Shown in pieces: positions 6,814-9,328 of a stretch of 9,328 nt of DNA. The notes under the pieces are model-generated. The model ran no database searches, was not told the origin of the DNA, and saw nothing but the letters and a program-made list of their open reading frames with translations. Position numbers and translations under genes: made by a program. The number at the start of each line of letters is the position of its first letter. Position 1 is the stretch's first letter. The stretch is taken from assembly GCA_017462145.1 (NCBI GenBank), contig JAFTRT010000196.1, forward strand, positions 1-9,328, read 5' to 3'. The stretch is from Clostridia bacterium. GTDB lineage: Bacteria > Bacillota_A > Clostridia > Oscillospirales > CAG-272.

Positions 6814-7680
6814 ATGAAAGTAGGATTGGTTTTGGAGGGCGGTGCGAGCCGAGCATCCTTTTCCAACGGAGTCTTGGACGTATTGCTGAAGGAGGGGATT
6901 GCGGTCGATCATATCGTGGGGACGTCTGCGGGGATCGGAAGCGGTCTTTCCTTTGCATCGGGGCAGAGAGGGCGGAATCATGAGATCAACCGCCGTTTTT
7001 TGGCTGACCCCAGATATATGGGCAAGCAACATCTTCTGCGCAAGGATAACCGAAGCTACTATAACATCGGTTTTGTGTTTGACAAAATTCCAAACCGCTT
7101 GTGTCCCTTTGATTACAAGGCGTTTGACCGCTTTGGGGGAGAGGTTTTGGCCTGCGTGACCAACATGAAAACGGGCTGTGCCGAGTATCTTCCTCTGGAT
7201 GCCTCGGATCGTTCGTGGAAGAAGGTGCAGGCTTCCTGTTCCCTCCCTTTGCTGTTCCGTCCTGTGGAGCTGGAGGGAGAGCGGTACATGGACGGAGGTG
7301 TGGCGGTGTCGGTTCCCTTTGAGGAGGCTTTGGCGGCCGGATGCGACCGAGTGATCGTCATTTTGACCCGTGAGCGCAGCTACCGCAAAACAAAGAGAGA
7401 TGCGTTGACCGATGCAGCGGCCGTTTATTACAGCCGTTATCCTCGTTTTGCCAAACAGCTTTTGACTCGCAATCGGCGGTACAATGCGGAGAGGGAACGG
7501 CTCTTCCAACTGGAGCGAGAGGGAAAGGTGTTTGTTTTGGCCCCTGACCGTACCTTGCATTTTTCTCGCACCGAGCGGGACGGAAAGGCCATTCAGCGGC
7601 TGTACTGTCAGGGGTGTCGGGAGGCAAAGAGCCGTATGGCGGCTCTGCGAGCCTATTTCTCCGAGGAAACGGAAAAATAA
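6814..7680 (+). CDS. Patatin-like phospholipase family protein
   Basis: A 288-residue serine lipid hydrolase of the patatin family, YjjU-like. These enzymes hydrolyse acyl esters in lipids with a Ser-Asp dyad. The oxyanion region is LEGGASRASFSNG (7-19), a variant of the common GGGxRG loop. The nucleophile is S38 in GTSAG (36-40). ASGQRGRN (48-55) and FDKIPNRLCPFDY (89-101) are typical of this subfamily. SLPLLFRP (143-150) precedes the catalytic D160 in DGG (160-162). The C-terminal 90 residues are helical and basic. I chose ATG 6814 because GGAGG lies 6 nt upstream; the GTG at 6784 would fall within about 8 nt of the predicted transcription start. There is no signal peptide, so the protein is probably cytoplasmic or peripheral to the inner membrane face. 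It is divergent from the fatty-acid block, so released fatty acids could feed those enzymes. Confidence 0.88.
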   Translation: MKVGLVLEGGASRASFSNGVLDVLLKEGIAVDHIVGTSAGIGSGLSFASGQRGRNHEINRRFLADPRYMGKQHLLRKDNRSYYNIGFVFDKIPNRLCPFDYKAFDRFGGEVLACVTNMKTGCAEYLPLDASDRSWKKVQASCSLPLLFRPVELEGERYMDGGVAVSVPFEEALAAGCDRVIVILTRERSYRKTKRDALTDAAAVYYSRYPRFAKQLLTRNRRYNAERERLFQLEREGKVFVLAPDRTLHFSRTERDGKAIQRLYCQGCREAKSRMAALRAYFSEETEK

Positions 7681-7695
7681 TTTTGCCAAAAACAC

Positions 7696-7724
7696 TTTAC
7701 AAAACCGAAAGAAGCGTGTATAAT
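7696..7724 (+). promoter_or_regulatory. Sigma-A type promoter of the T-box-cysE-cysS operon
   Basis: -35 TTTACA (7696-7701), a 17-bp spacer, and a perfect -10 TATAAT (7719-7724), placing the transcript start near 7731 just ahead of the T-box. No terminator is visible in the 15 bp between the patatin stop codon and this promoter, so some readthrough into the T-box is possible. Confidence 0.8.
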
Positions 7725-7743
7725 AAGGAATAGAATCTGTGAA

Positions 7744-7986
7744 CGGGAAGAATCCGCCGATTGAAATCAGAGAGCGGTCGCCATTGGCTGGGAGTGACGG
7801 CATGAGAGAAGCGGTCTGTGCACCCGGGAGATCCGCAGGCGAGCTGTCCTTGGGAGAGGGTAGTCTGCGGCGCAGCTCAGCGTTACCGAGGAGGACTTTG
7901 TCCCGTTGAGGCGGCCTTGAGCCGCAAATCAGAGTGGAACCGCATGATGAATGCCTCTGTGCCGATGCACGGAGGCTTTTTATTTT
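7744..7986 (+). promoter_or_regulatory. Cysteine-type T-box riboswitch (tRNA-Cys sensing leader)
   Basis: A complete T-box that binds uncharged tRNA-Cys and then allows transcription of cysE-cysS. Stem I base: CGGG (7744-7747) with CCCG (7823-7826). Next helix: CCGC (7754-7757) with GCGG (7811-7814). Between them lies the specifier loop, whose 3' strand TCTGTGCA carries UGC (7819-7821, a Cys codon) followed by the usual A. Stem II A/B pseudoknot: CCGCAG (7833-7838) with CTGCGG (7865-7870), interleaved with GAGCTG (7841-7846) and CAGCTC (7873-7878). Stem III: GCGGC (7911-7915) with GCCGC (7921-7925). Antiterminator: CAGAG (7930-7934) with CTCTG (7955-7959), 7-nt bulge UGGAACC (7935-7941), and GCAU (7942-7945) with AUGC (7951-7954). 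The bulge UGGA would pair with the tRNA 3' UCCA; U is the usual discriminator base of tRNA-Cys. The distal part of Stem I was not folded in full. Confidence 0.95.
7953..7986 (+). terminator. T-box regulated intrinsic terminator
   Basis: Stem GCCTCTGTGC (7953-7962), loop CGAT, and GCACGGAGGC (7967-7976), with one G-U pair, followed by TTTTTATTTT. Its 5' arm shares bases 7953-7959 with the antiterminator, so the two folds exclude each other, as expected for a T-box switch. Confidence 0.92.
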
Positions 7987-7999
7987 GGAAGGAGACGCC

Positions 8000-8725
8000 A
8001 TGAAACAGACCTCAAAACGGAAAAAAGCAAACAAGCAGTCCTTTTCCAAGGCAATGAGGGAAGCGGCGGCCGGAATCCGAGAGGACATCCGAGTGACCAT
8101 GGAGCGAGATCCTGCCGCACGAAGCAAGGCCCAGGTCGTCTTGCTGTATTCGGGGATTCATGCCATGATGGCTCACCGAGTGGCTCATCAGCTTCATAAG
8201 AGAGAGCATTATTTTTTGGCCAGAGCCATCAGCCAGATCGCACGGCATCGCACGGGGATCGAGATTCACCCCGGTGCGACCATTGGTCGGGGCTTTATGA
8301 TCGACCACGGAATGGGAGTGGTCATCGGAGAGACGGCGGAGATCGGTGACAACTGCACCATCTATCAAGGTGTGACGTTGGGCGGTACGGGTAAGGACGT
8401 GGGCAAGCGCCACCCCACCCTGGGCAACAACGTGATGGTGGGAGCAGGTGCCAAGGTGCTTGGCCCGTTCCGCATCGGAGACAATACCAAGATCGCCGCC
8501 AATGCGGTGGTGTTGGAGGAGATTCCGGATAACTGTACGGCGGTGGGAATTCCCGCCCGTATCGTCAAGCGTGAGGGCGTGCGGGTGGATGATCTGGATC
8601 AGATCCACATTCCGGACCCCATTGCCCAAGAGCTGTCTCGTTTGCAGGAAAAGCTGGATGCGTTGGAGCGTCAGCTGGATGCGTTGCGAGATCACAAGGA
8701 AGAGACCCCGACGGAGCAGGTGTGA
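8000..8725 (+). CDS. cysE: Serine O-acetyltransferase
   Basis: A 241-residue enzyme that makes O-acetylserine from serine and acetyl-CoA, the first step of cysteine synthesis, in the cytoplasm. An N-terminal helical part (about 15-80, including [16 protein letters not shown]) leads into the left-handed beta-helix of hexapeptide repeats (about 86-190). The key sites are IEIHP (87-91), [12 protein letters not shown] (101-112) with the catalytic H103, GVTLGGTGK (124-132), and RHPT (137-140). [11 protein letters not shown] (183-193) closes the acetyl-CoA site. Additions are a very basic N-terminus (residues 1-19, KRKKANK) and a charged C-terminal tail (about 206-241) whose heptad-like leucines suggest a short coiled coil. 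The ATG at 8000 is preceded by GGAAGGAG at 5 nt spacing, directly after the T-box terminator. It is the first gene under T-box control, with cysS following. The length is close to short Bacillus-type enzymes, not the longer E. coli type. Confidence 0.95.
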   Translation: MKQTSKRKKANKQSFSKAMREAAAGIREDIRVTMERDPAARSKAQVVLLYSGIHAMMAHRVAHQLHKREHYFLARAISQIARHRTGIEIHPGATIGRGFMIDHGMGVVIGETAEIGDNCTIYQGVTLGGTGKDVGKRHPTLGNNVMVGAGAKVLGPFRIGDNTKIAANAVVLEEIPDNCTAVGIPARIVKREGVRVDDLDQIHIPDPIAQELSRLQEKLDALERQLDALRDHKEETPTEQV

Positions 8726-8765
8726 GTGCTCCTCAAGACGTATTATATAAGGAAGGAAAAACAAT

Positions 8766-9328
8766 ATGCTGCTTTACAATTCTTTGACCAGAACGAGAGA
8801 TGAATTTGTGCCCCGTGAGCCCGGAAAGGTGAGTATGTATACCTGCGGTCCTACGGTTTATCACTTTGCCCATATCGGCAATTTGCGGAGCTATATTATG
8901 GAGGATGTGCTGGAGAAATATCTCCGCTATACCGGCCTTGATGTGACCCGTGTGATGAACATTACCGACGTGGGACACCTGACCAGTGATGCCGACGAGG
9001 GCGAGGACAAAATGCTCAAGGGCGCCAAGCGGGAAAAGAAGACGGTGATGGAGATTGCTCGCTTTTATACCGATGCCTTTTTTGAGGATTGCAAAAAGCT
9101 GAACATCAAGACTCCTGACGTCGTGGCTCCCGCCACGGGCTGTATTGACGAATTTATCAAGGTGATCACCTCCTTGTTGGAAAGCGGGTATGCTTACGAG
9201 GCGGGCGGAAATATCTATTTTGACACATCAAAGCTTGAGCAGTACTACGTTTTCAACGATATTCGTGAGGAGGACCTCGAGGTAGGCGTCAGAGATTGCG
9301 TTGAGGAGGACTCCAACAAGAAGAACAA
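8766..9328 (+). CDS. cysS: Cysteinyl-tRNA synthetase, N-terminal part (3' end outside window)
   Basis: The first 187 codons of a class I aminoacyl-tRNA synthetase that charges tRNA-Cys with cysteine. The frame is still open at the last base; about 60% of a normal 460-residue protein is missing, including KMSKS and the anticodon-binding domain. The visible part has the first zinc ligand C27 in YTCGPTVY (25-32) and the HIGH-type signature as HIGN (36-39), followed by LRSYIMEDVL. TDVGHLTSDADEGEDKM lies at about 67-83, where E. coli-type enzymes have TDVDDKII; this marks a distinct CysRS subtype. GGNIYFDT (about 152-159) is the usual strand before the zinc region. GGAAGG (8751-8756) lies 9 nt before the ATG. 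It starts 40 bp after cysE with no terminator between, so both are under the Cys T-box. Confidence 0.95.
   Translation, partial: MLLYNSLTRTRDEFVPREPGKVSMYTCGPTVYHFAHIGNLRSYIMEDVLEKYLRYTGLDVTRVMNITDVGHLTSDADEGEDKMLKGAKREKKTVMEIARFYTDAFFEDCKKLNIKTPDVVAPATGCIDEFIKVITSLLESGYAYEAGGNIYFDTSKLEQYYVFNDIREEDLEVGVRDCVEEDSNKKN

Noticed and set aside
6763..8127. A 454-codon open frame on the minus strand.
   Set aside because: It runs antisense through the patatin gene, the T-box and the start of cysE, all strongly supported. The translation is low-complexity and lacks motifs.
8741..8750. TATTATATAA as a -10 box for cysS.
   Set aside because: No -35-like sequence is found at proper spacing, and cysS is well placed for readthrough from the T-box promoter.
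8012..8764. A 250-codon open frame on the minus strand.
   Set aside because: It is antisense to cysE and has no recognisable domain.

Overview
The window looks like chromosomal DNA from a Bacillota member, most likely a gut-type clostridium (Oscillospirales/Eubacteriales-like). This rests on inference from the cysteine T-box leader, consensus sigma-A promoters with strong AGGAGG-type ribosome sites, the FakA/DegV pair, and moderate GC content. I see no mobile element, CRISPR array, tRNA or rRNA.

Layout, left to right. (1) Positions 1-1571, plus strand: two unrecognised envelope proteins. The first is open at the window edge and ends in a membrane anchor; the second is a lipoprotein of 247 residues. 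(2) Positions 1572-1670: a convergent gap with two GC-rich hairpins, one a perfect 15-bp stem. (3) Positions 1671-6581, minus strand: a lipid gene block transcribed in the order MarR-family regulator, long-chain fatty-acid AMP ligase (acyl-CoA/acyl-ACP synthetase), DegV-family FakB-like fatty-acid carrier, FakA-like fatty-acid kinase. A strong promoter lies in front of the regulator, and a hairpin separates the ligase from the DegV gene. (4) Positions 6582-6813: a compact divergent promoter region with candidate operator repeats. (5) Positions 6814-7680, plus strand: a patatin-like phospholipase. (6) Positions 7696-9328, plus strand: a promoter, a complete cysteine-type T-box riboswitch, cysE (serine acetyltransferase) and the first 40% or so of cysS (cysteinyl-tRNA synthetase).

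How the genes may work together: the minus-strand block carries two routes for activating fatty acids, one through acyl-adenylate and one through acyl-phosphate (FakB carrier plus FakA kinase). Both sit under a MarR-type repressor, and a patatin that could release fatty acids from lipids is encoded divergently. This looks like a module for uptake or recycling of fatty acids. On the right, uncharged tRNA-Cys should switch on both cysteine synthesis and cysteine charging through the T-box.

Nothing here is clearly a new system. The strongest observations are the fully foldable Cys T-box and the compact lipid module with its divergent regulatory region.
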